Positions 16,245 to 24,643 of a DNA stretch of 64,000 bases are shown one piece after another (position 1 is the stretch's first letter; each line of letters starts with the position of its first letter). The translations under genes and the position numbers were made by a program. The notes under the pieces were generated by a model. That model did no database searches, had not been told where the DNA came from, and was given only the letters and a program-made list of their open reading frames with translations. This stretch comes from Thalassovita mediterranea (GTDB taxonomy: Bacteria > Pseudomonadota > Alphaproteobacteria > Caulobacterales > Hyphomonadaceae): NCBI GenBank assembly GCA_019448215.1, contig CP080408.1, forward strand, positions 1,488,001 to 1,552,000, written 5' to 3'.

Positions 16245-17321
16245 TCAAGCCCGCAATGCCCCGGCCAGCATGACCCGGTGGTACTTGCGGGCAAGCTTTG
16301 CCGGCAAATCAAGCAGGGCGTTCTGGCCCTCGATCCGGGTCGTGACGCCGGTCAATGATGTCGCGATTTTTTGCGGCGCTCTAATGGCAAGCGAGCCCCC
16401 TTTGACCGGCGACATCCAGCTTCCCATACGGTGTTTGAACTCGACGTCGCCAAGTCCAAGGTGAATCTCCTGGATACCCTGCTCGGCGCTCCATTCGGCG
16501 AGGCTGAACAGGAGGACGAGACCAGGTCTCAGCTTTGAATGCTGCTCCTCATAAGCCGGGAACCAGTAGTGCAGGACGCGCTCTGAACGCATATTGAAGC
16601 ACACGGCGACGAGTTCGCCCTTGATGCGAAGCGTCGAGAGGACGCCGCGCGCATCGGGGGCGTTTGTCTCCTGCAGGGTCTCCAGCAAGCGACGTGGCCA
16701 TTCGAGTGAAAACAGCGGGAAGTGCCCAGACTGCCTGTAGGCGATCTGTTTAAGCTCCAGCAGCCGGTCAAAAGCTTCAGCGTCGACCAGATCATGCTCG
16801 ACCTGCGTGTCCGCATCGCTCAAGAGCTTCTCGGCCTTGCGGTATTCGCGCCGCAAGGTGGTCGAGGCTGCCTGCCTCTCCTCAAGCCAGGCCTCATAGC
16901 CGTCCGACAGGTCCATGATGTGATTGCCGTCGCCGACATGACCGATGAGGCCATGGCGCTGCTGATTGTTCGGCGTCGCTGTGAACGCGTAGCCGCCAAT
17001 GTGACGCGACACGGCCCGCTGGCTGAGATCGAGGACGGTATCTGGCGCTGCGACGATACCATGAAGGTCATCCATCGGCCCGCCGACAGGGCGGGCGGTG
17101 CCTAGAGGCCCCGGCCTGATGGGCCAATAGGCGACAGGTTTGCCTGCATGGCTGAACCGGATGATCTTGACGCCGGGCCGGGCGGCTTCGGCAGCAGCAA
17201 TATAGGAATAGGAGAAATAGGGGCTCCAGAGGCATGGATCGCTCGCCTGCAAGGTAGCCCAAGCTTCCCGGTCAGCCCCGGTCAGGTCAGAAAAATCAAT
17301 ATAGTCCGCGTGCGTGCCCAT
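16245..17321 (-). CDS. CelD/BcsL-like GNAT acetyltransferase
   Basis: A 358-residue protein with the two-lobed GNAT fold of the CelD/BioF2-like group. The N-terminal half carries WSPYFSYSYIAAA. The C-terminal half carries LRREYRKAEKLL, LKQIAYRQSGH and a typical hydrophobic strand/loop run (VLHYWFPAYEEQHSKLRPGLVLL, about 250-272), then IHLGLGDVEFKHRMGS. In cellulose and other polysaccharide loci such proteins are thought to add acyl groups to exported glycans. No cellulose genes are adjacent, so the substrate is open. Confidence 0.85.
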   Translation of the reverse strand: MGTHADYIDFSDLTGADREAWATLQASDPCLWSPYFSYSYIAAAEAARPGVKIIRFSHAGKPVAYWPIRPGPLGTARPVGGPMDDLHGIVAAPDTVLDLSQRAVSRHIGGYAFTATPNNQQRHGLIGHVGDGNHIMDLSDGYEAWLEERQAASTTLRREYRKAEKLLSDADTQVEHDLVDAEAFDRLLELKQIAYRQSGHFPLFSLEWPRRLLETLQETNAPDARGVLSTLRIKGELVAVCFNMRSERVLHYWFPAYEEQHSKLRPGLVLLFSLAEWSAEQGIQEIHLGLGDVEFKHRMGSWMSPVKGGSLAIRAPQKIATSLTGVTTRIEGQNALLDLPAKLARKYHRVMLAGALRA

Positions 17322-17415
17322 GCGGGATGCTTAACAGAAAACCGGTTAAGGCGATCAAAACCGAAGCGAGGAATTTGCCACATCGGGAGACTATTCAGCT
17401 GGAAGATGAGGCGGC

Positions 17416-17489
17416 TGGAGCGGGTGAAGGGAATCGAACCCTCGTCTTAAGCTTGGGAAGCTTCTGCTCTACCATTGAGCTACACCCGC
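17416..17489 (-). tRNA. tRNA-Gly (anticodon CCC)
   Basis: A 74-base cloverleaf on the minus strand. The acceptor stem GCGGGTG/CACCCGC is perfect, with CCA encoded at 17416-17418. The anticodon loop TTCCCAA gives CCC. It differs from the tRNA-Gly at 10781, whose anticodon is TCC. Confidence 0.95.
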
Positions 17490-17626
17490 GCGCCGGCCGG
17501 TCTGGCTGAATAGCTTTTCTGGCGGGAAACGCCAGCGATTTGTCAGCCCGGGCCCTCAGTTGGGACGCGTTCACATCTGCGCGAGTGCATGAAAACGGCT
17601 GCTTGTCATGCTGGTGTGCAAGACTA

Positions 17627-18586
17627 ATGTCCGGGCCCATGGCGCATACGACATTGATCGAACAGAAGTTTCGCGACCCTTTCGTCACGGCGAAGGGGGA
17701 GACCCGTGGGTCAGTGGACTGGCGCGGCCTCAAAACGCTGTGGCTGAATACCGGCACGCTCTGTAATATTGAGTGCCGCAACTGCTACATCAAAAGCTCT
17801 CCGACCAATGATGACCTCGTCTATCTGACGCTTGGCGACGTGGTGCCGTTTCTTGATGAGATCGACGCCCTGGCTGAGGGCACAAAGGAGATCGGCATTA
17901 CCGGCGGTGAACCCTTCATGTGCCCGGATATCCTGGCAATCATGGAAGAGGTGCTGACCCGCGGTCACACGCTGCTTGTCCTGACCAATGCAATGCGCCC
18001 GATGATGCGTCCGAAAATCCGCGAGGGCCTGCTCGCGCTCAATGAGCGGTTTGGCGACAGGATCACGATGCGTGTGTCGATGGATCACCATTCGCAGCCA
18101 CTTCACGATGCTGAGCGCGGCGCCGGCAGTTTCGAGATTGCCGGTGAAGGCCTCGCCTGGCTCGCCTCGAATGGTTTCTCAGTCGCCATCGCCGGGCGGC
18201 AGGACTTGGCTGAGAGCGAGGCGGAAGCCCGCCTTGGCTATGGGGCGCTTATCGAAAGGCTCGGGCTACGCATCGATCCGGCTGATACAAAGGCGCTCGT
18301 CCTGTTTCCTGAAATGATCGAGGGCGATAGCCCGCCAGAAATCACCACGGCCTGCTGGGGCATTCTCGATGTCGATCCGGGCGACATGATGTGCGCCAGT
18401 CAGCGCATGGTCATCCGGCGCAAAGGCGCAGGCCGCGCCACAGTGACGGCCTGCACCCTGCTGGCTTATGCGCCGGAGTTTGAACTTGGCGACACGCTGG
18501 CCGCCGCGACTGAAGACCCGGTCCAGCTGAACCACCCCTGGTGCGCGACCTTCTGCGTGCTGGGCGGAGCAAGCTGTTCAGCCTGA
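17627..18586 (+). CDS. Radical SAM protein of unknown substrate
   Basis: A 319-residue radical SAM enzyme. The CxxxCxxC cluster motif is CNIECRNC (46-53), followed by the GGEP-type motif ITGGEPF. The C-terminal part has more cysteines (CWGILDVDPGDMMC, VTACTLL, and HPWCATFCVLGGASC at the very end) that could bind an auxiliary cluster. I chose ATG 17627; ATG 17639 is as plausible, and both are weakly supported by ribosome-binding sites. No precursor peptide or tailoring gene is beside it, so nothing points to a RiPP. Confidence 0.85.
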   Translation: MSGPMAHTTLIEQKFRDPFVTAKGETRGSVDWRGLKTLWLNTGTLCNIECRNCYIKSSPTNDDLVYLTLGDVVPFLDEIDALAEGTKEIGITGGEPFMCPDILAIMEEVLTRGHTLLVLTNAMRPMMRPKIREGLLALNERFGDRITMRVSMDHHSQPLHDAERGAGSFEIAGEGLAWLASNGFSVAIAGRQDLAESEAEARLGYGALIERLGLRIDPADTKALVLFPEMIEGDSPPEITTACWGILDVDPGDMMCASQRMVIRRKGAGRATVTACTLLAYAPEFELGDTLAAATEDPVQLNHPWCATFCVLGGASCSA

Positions 18587-18591
18587 GCGGC

Positions 18592-18822
18592 CTATTCCGC
18601 AGCCTTCACGGCTGGTGCGGCCGGGTCCTGAAAGACTTCCTCAATCGACTTGCCGAACAGGCGGGCAATGGCAAAGGCCAGCGGTAGGGACGGGTCGTAC
18701 TTGCCCGTCTCGATGGCGTTTACTGACTGGCGTGACACGTCGAGCTGTTCGGCCAGTGCGGCTTGGCTCCAGCCCTGCTCGGCGCGAAGGGTGCGGATGA
18801 TATTCTCCATGAAGCGCCCCAT
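18592..18822 (-). CDS. XRE-family transcriptional regulator
   Basis: A 76-residue single-domain Cro/CI-type repressor. Its helix-turn-helix is LRAEQGWSQAALAEQL followed by SRQSVNAIETGKYDPSLPLAFAIA, as in the small YgzD-like group. The start at 18822 shares a base with the stop of the membrane gene before it (TGATG); an ATG at 18810 is possible. It is the last gene of a three-gene minus-strand set whose promoter region (19720-19777) is full of inverted half-sites, so it probably represses its own operon. Confidence 0.9.
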   Translation of the reverse strand: MGRFMENIIRTLRAEQGWSQAALAEQLDVSRQSVNAIETGKYDPSLPLAFAIARLFGKSIEEVFQDPAAPAVKAAE

Positions 18823-19232
18823 CAGACCGTCTTGCCGGTCATGCTGTCCCAGCAGTAGGTCAGCCCATAGGCGAGGAAAAAGAAAGGCCCGAACCAGAAG
18901 ACGTTGAGGCCGGGTATCACGTCCCAGAGCTGGAAGCTCCCAACGACCCAGATGGCACTCATCGTGATGGCACCGCCCTTTGCAAAGGCCTGAAGCTGGC
19001 GCATCCTTGTATACTCATCGGTCTCATCTGAGTGGCGCAGCATGAGCCACATGATGAAGACGAGCGGCGCACTCGTCAGGATGGACAAGGCGCCCGTCAT
19101 CCAGACCGGCGACGTGTCCTTGTCCACCAGTATCGCGCCGCCGATACAGGCCGCCACATATGCGATCACGGCGGGCCAATAGAGGCGCTTATATCTCTTG
19201 CGGGCGGTGTTGAATCCAAGTTGCTGGGCCAT
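18822..19232 (-). CDS. Four-helix integral membrane protein paired with XRE regulator
   Basis: A 136-residue protein with four predicted membrane helices (about 18-36, 45-62, 86-102 and 112-128) and a cytosolic charged loop, RHSDETDEYTRMRQLQAFAKGG, between helices two and three. That loop resembles the RRGDEFDRAIDRVTSVQAG loop of the 144-residue protein encoded at 19272-19706, so the two are distant paralogues. Function unknown. It is translationally coupled to the XRE gene. Confidence 0.75.
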   Translation of the reverse strand: MAQQLGFNTARKRYKRLYWPAVIAYVAACIGGAILVDKDTSPVWMTGALSILTSAPLVFIMWLMLRHSDETDEYTRMRQLQAFAKGGAITMSAIWVVGSFQLWDVIPGLNVFWFGPFFFLAYGLTYCWDSMTGKTV

Positions 19233-19271
19233 ATGCGGCCTCCAATTCTAGTCAGTGTTGTGTGTGAGTGA

Positions 19272-19706
19272 TCAGGCGCGAAGCGCGAGAATACCGGCAG
19301 AGTCCTTGCCTTCGGCGAGTGAGGCGCGAAGCATCTGCGCCGTCATCGTCTTGTAGAGGATGAAGAAGCCCGGCATCGCGTAGACAGGGATCGCCTCGGA
19401 CGGGATCCAGCCCATCTGTGCGATCAGGTTCTGGAAAATGATCATGCCGATGGTGAAAAGACCGGCCTGAACGCTCGTTACCCTGTCGATGGCTCTGTCG
19501 AACTCATCGCCGCGGCGGTATTTCATGAGCATGAATGAGAAGGCGACAAGCGTGCCAGAGAGCATGCCGACGCCGCCCCATTGCACGGTGAGTGTTTCGC
19601 TTTCGATCGCTCGTGCGGCGATGGCGCCCGTGGCGCACAGGCCCAGCCCGCCAAAGATGCGTGCCCAGAATTTTCCGAGCTCGAGATCCTGTTTTTCTTC
19701 CTGCAT
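19272..19706 (-). CDS. Four-helix integral membrane protein, first gene of XRE operon
   Basis: A 144-residue protein with four predicted membrane helices (about 15-31, 43-61, 83-99 and 107-122) and the same charged central loop as the protein from 18822-19232. I recognise no named family. The ATG at 19706 lies about 30 bases after a well-formed minus-strand promoter (19737-19765). The arrangement of two small membrane paralogues plus a tiny repressor recurs in other bacteria, where its role is also unknown. Confidence 0.75.
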   Translation of the reverse strand: MQEEKQDLELGKFWARIFGGLGLCATGAIAARAIESETLTVQWGGVGMLSGTLVAFSFMLMKYRRGDEFDRAIDRVTSVQAGLFTIGMIIFQNLIAQMGWIPSEAIPVYAMPGFFILYKTMTAQMLRASLAEGKDSAGILALRA

Positions 19707-19719
19707 TTCAAGTTCCAGT

Positions 19720-19777
19720 CTTGTCGTGTTTCCTTGACATTATGACAAGGAAACTTGTCAGTCAAGCGTCCTTGACA
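19720..19777 (-). promoter_or_regulatory. Promoter with a cluster of six CTTGWC operator half-sites
   Basis: The minus strand has a -35 box TTGACT (19765-19760), a 17-base spacer and a -10 box TAATGT (19742-19737). The spacer is filled by a perfect palindrome, GACAAG-4-CTTGTC (19744-19759). Four more half-sites of the form CTTGTC/CTTGAC, in either orientation, lie at 19720, 19733, 19761 and 19771. A repressor bound there would block RNA polymerase; the XRE protein of the same operon is the obvious candidate. No matching promoter for the MFS gene on the plus strand was found. Confidence 0.75.
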
Positions 19778-19825
19778 AAATTCGTGCTTTCCCACTGCCG
19801 ACGCAGGGTATAGGACAGCCCACCC

Positions 19826-21133
19826 ATGGCGCTTGCTCCTTCCCTTCACGTCTTCAGGCACCGCGCATACCTGCATTTCTGGCTGATGCGGGTGTCGATC
19901 GCGGCGGCGCGCCAGATGGAAGCCATCACAATCGGCTATCAGGTCTATGACCTCGCCCGCAGGCCCGCAGAAACGGGCGGGCTTGGCTGGAGCATTGAGG
20001 AATCGGCCTTCCTGCTGGGCCTTGTCGGCCTCGCGCAATTCGTGCCCGTGCTCCTGCTCTCGCTTGTCGGGGGACAGGCCGCAGACCGGCTTAACAGGAA
20101 GATGATCCTGATCGTGTCGAACACGGTGCGGGTGCTGCTCTCCTTCGGCCTTCTGGCTTCGGTCTTCCTGCCCGCATCGAATGCGCTGCCGATTATTTTT
20201 GGCGTTGCGATCATGCTCGGCTGCGTCAACGCGTTTACGCCCGCCGCCGCCAATTCGCTTTTCCCGCGTCTCGTCCCGCGAAAGGAGCTGCCAAACGCGA
20301 TCGCTTGGAATTCACTCGGCTTCCAGACGGCCGTGATCGTGGGCCCTGCTGTCGGCGGGCTGATTTATGGCTTCTTTGGTGCGGCCACGGTGTACACGGT
20401 GGCCATCATCCTCGCCTCCTTCGCCATTCTCGCCATCGCGACGGCAAAGACGCCGCCGCATGAGAAAGTCCTGAATGTGCGTGGTTGGTCCATGGTGTTT
20501 GAAGGGCTTGGCTATATCCGCCGCAACAAGATCGTCCTCGGCGCCATCTCTCTGGACCTGGTCGTTGTCTTTTTTGGCGGGGCCAAGGCGCTGCTACCAG
20601 TCTTTGCGCGCGACATCCTGCATGTCGGGCAGGAAGGCCTCGGCATTCTTGCTGCATCGCCCGCAATCGGGGCGGCCACAGTGGCCTTCATCCTCGCGAC
20701 ACGCCCGCTTACCCGCCACACCGGCCCATGGATGATGTGGGCGGTCGGCATCTATGGCGTCGCGACTCTGGTCTTTGGCCTGTCGCCTTACTTCTTCCTC
20801 TCCATGGCAGCGCTGATCGTGACGGGCGCGGCCGATGAGATTTCCGTCTATGTCCGCGCCTCGCTGATCCAGCTCGCGACGCCCGATGAGATGAAGGGCC
20901 GTGTGTCTTCGGTCTCCTTCATCTTTATCTCCGCTTCCAATGAGCTTGGAGAGTTCGAGAGCGGTGTCGCCGCTAGGCTGCTTGGCCCTGTCGGCGCGGT
21001 CGTATTTGGCGGCTGCGCAGCGATCACAACTGCGCTTCTGTGGACGCGGCTTTTCCCCGACCTCGCCCGCGCGGACCGGTTCGAGAATATCGAGGAACAG
21101 GCCGTCAGCGAAAAGCCGCCAGCTAGCACCTGA
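19826..21133 (+). CDS. MFS transporter, EntS-like (MFS_3 group)
   Basis: A 435-residue inner-membrane transporter with about twelve hydrophobic segments. It has an early HFWLMR region, the loop-2/3 motif GGQAADRLNRK (about 86-96), and a second-half start at RRNKIVLGAISLD. This is the layout of the EntS (enterobactin exporter)-like MFS_3 group, which exports siderophores or other small molecules; no siderophore genes are here. It is divergent from the XRE operon and could be co-regulated by the shared operator region. It ends three bases before the convergent amidohydrolase. Confidence 0.88.
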   Translation: MALAPSLHVFRHRAYLHFWLMRVSIAAARQMEAITIGYQVYDLARRPAETGGLGWSIEESAFLLGLVGLAQFVPVLLLSLVGGQAADRLNRKMILIVSNTVRVLLSFGLLASVFLPASNALPIIFGVAIMLGCVNAFTPAAANSLFPRLVPRKELPNAIAWNSLGFQTAVIVGPAVGGLIYGFFGAATVYTVAIILASFAILAIATAKTPPHEKVLNVRGWSMVFEGLGYIRRNKIVLGAISLDLVVVFFGGAKALLPVFARDILHVGQEGLGILAASPAIGAATVAFILATRPLTRHTGPWMMWAVGIYGVATLVFGLSPYFFLSMAALIVTGAADEISVYVRASLIQLATPDEMKGRVSSVSFIFISASNELGEFESGVAARLLGPVGAVVFGGCAAITTALLWTRLFPDLARADRFENIEEQAVSEKPPAST

Positions 21134-21136
21134 CGT

Positions 21137-22876
21137 CTATTCTGCCGCGACCTTTGCCTGCGCCGGGACGCTTTGCGCGCCGCGCACTAGCCGCCCCGGC
21201 TTTGCCCCCGTCGGGTCACCGTCGCGATAGATCGTCTGGCCCGCCACGATGGTCGCGGTATAGCCGCTGGCCCGCTGCATGAGGCGGCGGCCATTTGCCG
21301 GCAGGTCCCGCAGGATGACGGGACGGTGCAGGGTCAGACTGCCATAATCGATGACATTCAGGTCTGCGCGATAGCCCGGCGCGATTAGCCCGCGATCATG
21401 CAGGCCGATCCAGTGGGCGGTGTCCGCCGTCTGGCGTTTGACCGTCCATTCCAGTGAGAATTTCGGCCCACGTGAGCGGTCACGCGTCCAATGGGTCAGC
21501 ATGCTGGTCGGGAAAGAGCCGTCGCAGATCATGCCGACATGGGCCCCACCATCTGACAGCCCCGGAATGGTCGCCTTGCTGCTCAGCATTTCATAGGACG
21601 GGTCGAGCGAGCCGTTCGCATAGTTGAGGAAGGGCAAGTACAGCATGCCTCGCCCGTCATCCTCGAGCAGGATATCGAGCGCGGCTTCCTCATTGGTGAC
21701 GCCGCGCGCCTTGGCGATGGCCTCGACGGTGCGGTCGGCTTCCGGCTCATAGTCCGGCACGGCATCGAGGGTGAATAGCTTGCCGAAATTGCGCAGCAGG
21801 CTTTTCACGAATGGATTGTTCGGGTCCGGCCTGGATGAGAGCAGCCGCGCGCGGAAGTCAGGATCGCGCAGGGCAGCGACCTTCTCCTGAAGCGTCTTGT
21901 CCTTGATCTCCTGATAGACCGGATGGGCTGTGAACGGGTTCATGGTGAGGTCGAGGCCGAGAAGCACGCCGACCGGTCGGCCGCAGACCTGTGCCCGCAT
22001 TGGCAGGCCGTCATCGACCGCATCTTCAATGGCACCGAGCAGCACACGCCAGCCTTCCGGCGCGACATCGGACTGGGCCAGCGAGACAGACAGCGGGCGG
22101 CCCGTCCGCTCCACGATCCGGCGCAGCATGGCCGCTTCCTTTTTCGGGTCATCAAAGTCCGACACGAATTGCAGAACGCCTTTGCCGGCTTCCTTCAGCG
22201 CCATGCCGATACCGGTCAGCTCTTCTTCGCTGGCGGTCAGCGTCGGGGTGGGCTGGCCGTCAGAGGTGCGATGGTTCAGCGTGCGGGAGGTCGAAAAGCC
22301 GAGTGCGCCAGACTCAACCGCTTCGCGGGCGAGCTTTGCCATGGCGGCGATATCGTCGGCAGTCGCTTCCTCGCGATTGGCCCCGCGCTCACCCATCACG
22401 AAGACGCGTAGTGCCGCATGAGGCAGCTGCGCCCCGAAGTCGATGTCGAAATTCTTGTCCGACAGGCTTTCGAGATATTGCGGGAAGCTCTCCCAATCCC
22501 ACGGAAGGCCGGTCGAGAGGACGGGGAACGGAATATCCTCAACGCCTTCCATGAGGCGGATGAGCCGGTCGTGATCCTGTTCGCGGCAAGGGGCAAACCC
22601 GACGCCGCAATTGCCCATGATGGCTGTGGTGACGCCGTGGATCGAGGATGGCGTCAGCGTGTCGCCCCAGGTGACCTGCCCGTCATAGTGCGTGTGCACA
22701 TCGACAAAGCCGGGGGTGACGATTTCGCCCTTTGCGTCGATCTCTTCGCGGCCCTTGGTGGGGACGTTTCCGACGCTGGTGATCCGGCCACCATCGATGG
22801 CAATATCGGCTTCCCGGCCGGGCGCTCCTGTTCCGTCGACGACGAAACCATTGCGAATGACGAGATCATGGGTCAT
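21137..22876 (-). CDS. N-acyl-D-amino-acid deacylase (D-aminoacylase) family amidohydrolase
   Basis: A 579-residue metal-dependent amidohydrolase. The start of the barrel is GFVDVHTHYDGQVTWGD (about 55-71), with the HTH metal pair, then GNCGVGFAPC and SVSLAQSD. SDGGAHVGMICDG carries the conserved aspartate, and the C-terminal GYRADLNVIDY closes the beta sandwich. This is the D-aminoacylase (AmdA/DAN) family, often annotated only broadly. The size fits. It appears to be a single gene. Confidence 0.88.
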   Translation of the reverse strand: MTHDLVIRNGFVVDGTGAPGREADIAIDGGRITSVGNVPTKGREEIDAKGEIVTPGFVDVHTHYDGQVTWGDTLTPSSIHGVTTAIMGNCGVGFAPCREQDHDRLIRLMEGVEDIPFPVLSTGLPWDWESFPQYLESLSDKNFDIDFGAQLPHAALRVFVMGERGANREEATADDIAAMAKLAREAVESGALGFSTSRTLNHRTSDGQPTPTLTASEEELTGIGMALKEAGKGVLQFVSDFDDPKKEAAMLRRIVERTGRPLSVSLAQSDVAPEGWRVLLGAIEDAVDDGLPMRAQVCGRPVGVLLGLDLTMNPFTAHPVYQEIKDKTLQEKVAALRDPDFRARLLSSRPDPNNPFVKSLLRNFGKLFTLDAVPDYEPEADRTVEAIAKARGVTNEEAALDILLEDDGRGMLYLPFLNYANGSLDPSYEMLSSKATIPGLSDGGAHVGMICDGSFPTSMLTHWTRDRSRGPKFSLEWTVKRQTADTAHWIGLHDRGLIAPGYRADLNVIDYGSLTLHRPVILRDLPANGRRLMQRASGYTATIVAGQTIYRDGDPTGAKPGRLVRGAQSVPAQAKVAAE

Positions 22877-22980
22877 GGGCGTTCCTCCGTTCGGCCTGCT
22901 CTTATGGCAGGCCTGTCTGGCTAGAGAGAAACGCCCCTGACGTTTGGTAAGTCAATCGGAACCGCAGTCCCGAAAACCGC

Positions 22981-23487
22981 CTAAGCAGCCGGGCAGGTGC
23001 CTGTGTCTTCCATGCTGTTATCGATGCGGTCGATCACGTCACCAATCATGCGGACGCCAGCCATGGTGCCCTGCGCTGCTTCGCCTTCCGCGTCGGTCAT
23101 GGCGGCGCTCATCATGCGGCTGACGACATCTTCGGCGCCTTCACCGCTGGCTTCCATGCCGTCGGTCACTTCTTCAAGCGTGATGAGCATCTGCGCACGC
23201 TCGTCTTCCGGGCTATTGTCGATGACGTCCACGAAGCACGCGCAGAAGCCTTCCGTGTCGGTGCCCATGTCGACGAAGCTTTCCTGCGCTTCCGGGTCGC
23301 TTGCGAGGATCAGGCAGTCGGCTTCCAGCGCGGCCACGTCATCGACTTCTGGCGCTTGAGCTTCCTCGGCCGCCTCGATCACGGTTTCGTCTGCGGTTTC
23401 AGCGCTTTCGACCGGGTCGGTTTCGCCGCCGCCGCAAGCTGCAAGCGCGAGACCGGCAACGGCCGCGCTAAGGATTTGGAATTTCAT
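22981..23487 (-). CDS. Acidic lipoprotein of unknown function
   Basis: A 168-residue lipoprotein. The signal ends in the lipobox LAAC (about 15-18), followed by a glycine turn and a long acidic linker (about 20-50). The folded part holds four cysteines (ADCLILAS, FCACFVD, GTCPA), which could form two disulfides. No family is recognised. The GC-rich bias at third codon positions supports it as a real gene. Confidence 0.75.
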   Translation of the reverse strand: MKFQILSAAVAGLALAACGGGETDPVESAETADETVIEAAEEAQAPEVDDVAALEADCLILASDPEAQESFVDMGTDTEGFCACFVDVIDNSPEDERAQMLITLEEVTDGMEASGEGAEDVVSRMMSAAMTDAEGEAAQGTMAGVRMIGDVIDRIDNSMEDTGTCPAA

Positions 23488-23563
23488 GGCTTAAGCCCCC
23501 AAAGTTGCAAGGATGCGGCAATCCAAAAGGCTGCCGGATACATTGTCCAGCGATTTCAGGCTC

Positions 23564-24580
23564 TCAGGCAAAATGCTTGGACAGTTTGAGCCGCTGGCCC
23601 TGATAATTGCTCGACTTGCCGCCATAGAGCGCGGCCGGCTCGCCTGCCATGTCCTCATAGACGAGCTTTGCAACCGGCTGGCCGTGCTCGAGGATGAAGG
23701 GCACATCGCGTGAGCGAACCTCCAGAACGGCGCGCGAGCCGCCTGCATTCGTCCCGAAGCCCGGATCGAAGAAGCCAGCATAATGCGCACGAAACTCACC
23801 CAGTTCCGGCGCGACCGGGGCCATTTCGGCGGCCTGGCCGGGGGCGACGCTGACGCTTTCACGTGAAGCGAGGATATAGAAATCCTCAGGATTGAGCACG
23901 ACTCGCCCCTTATGCGGGAAAAGCGGCTCCCAATAGTCAGCCACCTCATGGCCGCCAATAGCGCGAAGGTCGATCAGTCCGGCATGATGCTTGGCGCGCC
24001 AGCCAACTGGTTTGCCATCTGCGGCCTCCATGTCGATGGAGACGATCAGGTCGCTGACATTCTGCGGCTTGCCGCGGCGAAGACGCAGCTGGGCGAGCCG
24101 ATCACCGGGCCGCGCGAGGATGGAATAGGTCCGCGGACTGATTTCCAGCCAGAGTGGGCCGTCATAGCCTTCCTGAATGTCGTCGAATGCATTGGCGCGG
24201 TCGGTGACGAGCCGGGTGAAAACATCGATCCGCCCGGTAGAACTTTTTGGGTTCGCGCGCCCTGAAATGCCGTCCGGCAGGCGTACGGTTTCCATCAGCG
24301 GGACGAGATAGACGCAGCCTGTTTCCAGCACGGCGCCTGCATCGGTCAGCGGGATTTCATGCAGCGCAAGGCCCGGCTCTTCCAGAACGTCGGTGACCCG
24401 GCGGCGATCGCCCGGCAGGAAGCTTGCCCGGATGCGATAGGCGACAGTGCCTAGACGAAGATCGAGGCTGGCAGGCTGGATCTGATCGGCGTCCAGCGGC
24501 CGGTCAGCCCTGATCGAGCCTTTCCCGAACAGCTCTTTCAATTCCCCGTCGGGCAGGACGCCCTGTCTTGGCTCAACCAT
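23564..24580 (-). CDS. dcd: 2'-deoxycytidine 5'-triphosphate deaminase, two-domain alphaproteobacterial form
   Basis: A 338-residue protein of the Dcd/dUTPase superfamily that makes dUTP for thymidylate synthesis. The short form is about 190 residues; here two related halves follow each other. The first half has SLDLRLG (about 36-42) and ANPKSSTGRIDVFTR (about 107-121), and the second has YAGFFDPGFGTNAGG (about 277-291) and a C-terminal QPVAKLVYE. I take the ATG at 24580; the frame stays open another 2.2 kb upstream, but that part is antisense to metZ, apaG and the EamA gene. It is divergent from metZ with a 63-base gap. Confidence 0.87.
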   Translation of the reverse strand: MVEPRQGVLPDGELKELFGKGSIRADRPLDADQIQPASLDLRLGTVAYRIRASFLPGDRRRVTDVLEEPGLALHEIPLTDAGAVLETGCVYLVPLMETVRLPDGISGRANPKSSTGRIDVFTRLVTDRANAFDDIQEGYDGPLWLEISPRTYSILARPGDRLAQLRLRRGKPQNVSDLIVSIDMEAADGKPVGWRAKHHAGLIDLRAIGGHEVADYWEPLFPHKGRVVLNPEDFYILASRESVSVAPGQAAEMAPVAPELGEFRAHYAGFFDPGFGTNAGGSRAVLEVRSRDVPFILEHGQPVAKLVYEDMAGEPAALYGGKSSNYQGQRLKLSKHFA

Positions 24581-24643
24581 GCCTTGATCCTTTTCCGTCA
24601 AGAGGCTTAAGACGGACCGCTCATGTTTGGAAGGATGAAGTCC

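Noticed and set aside
17627-18586. RiPP or peptide-modification cluster around the radical SAM gene
   Set aside because: There is no small precursor frame, transporter or protease beside it; the next genes are an XRE set on the other strand.
24581-24643. Possible SAM-II-type riboswitch before metZ
   Set aside because: The gap between dcd and metZ is only 63 bases and I found no pseudoknot-like pairing pattern.
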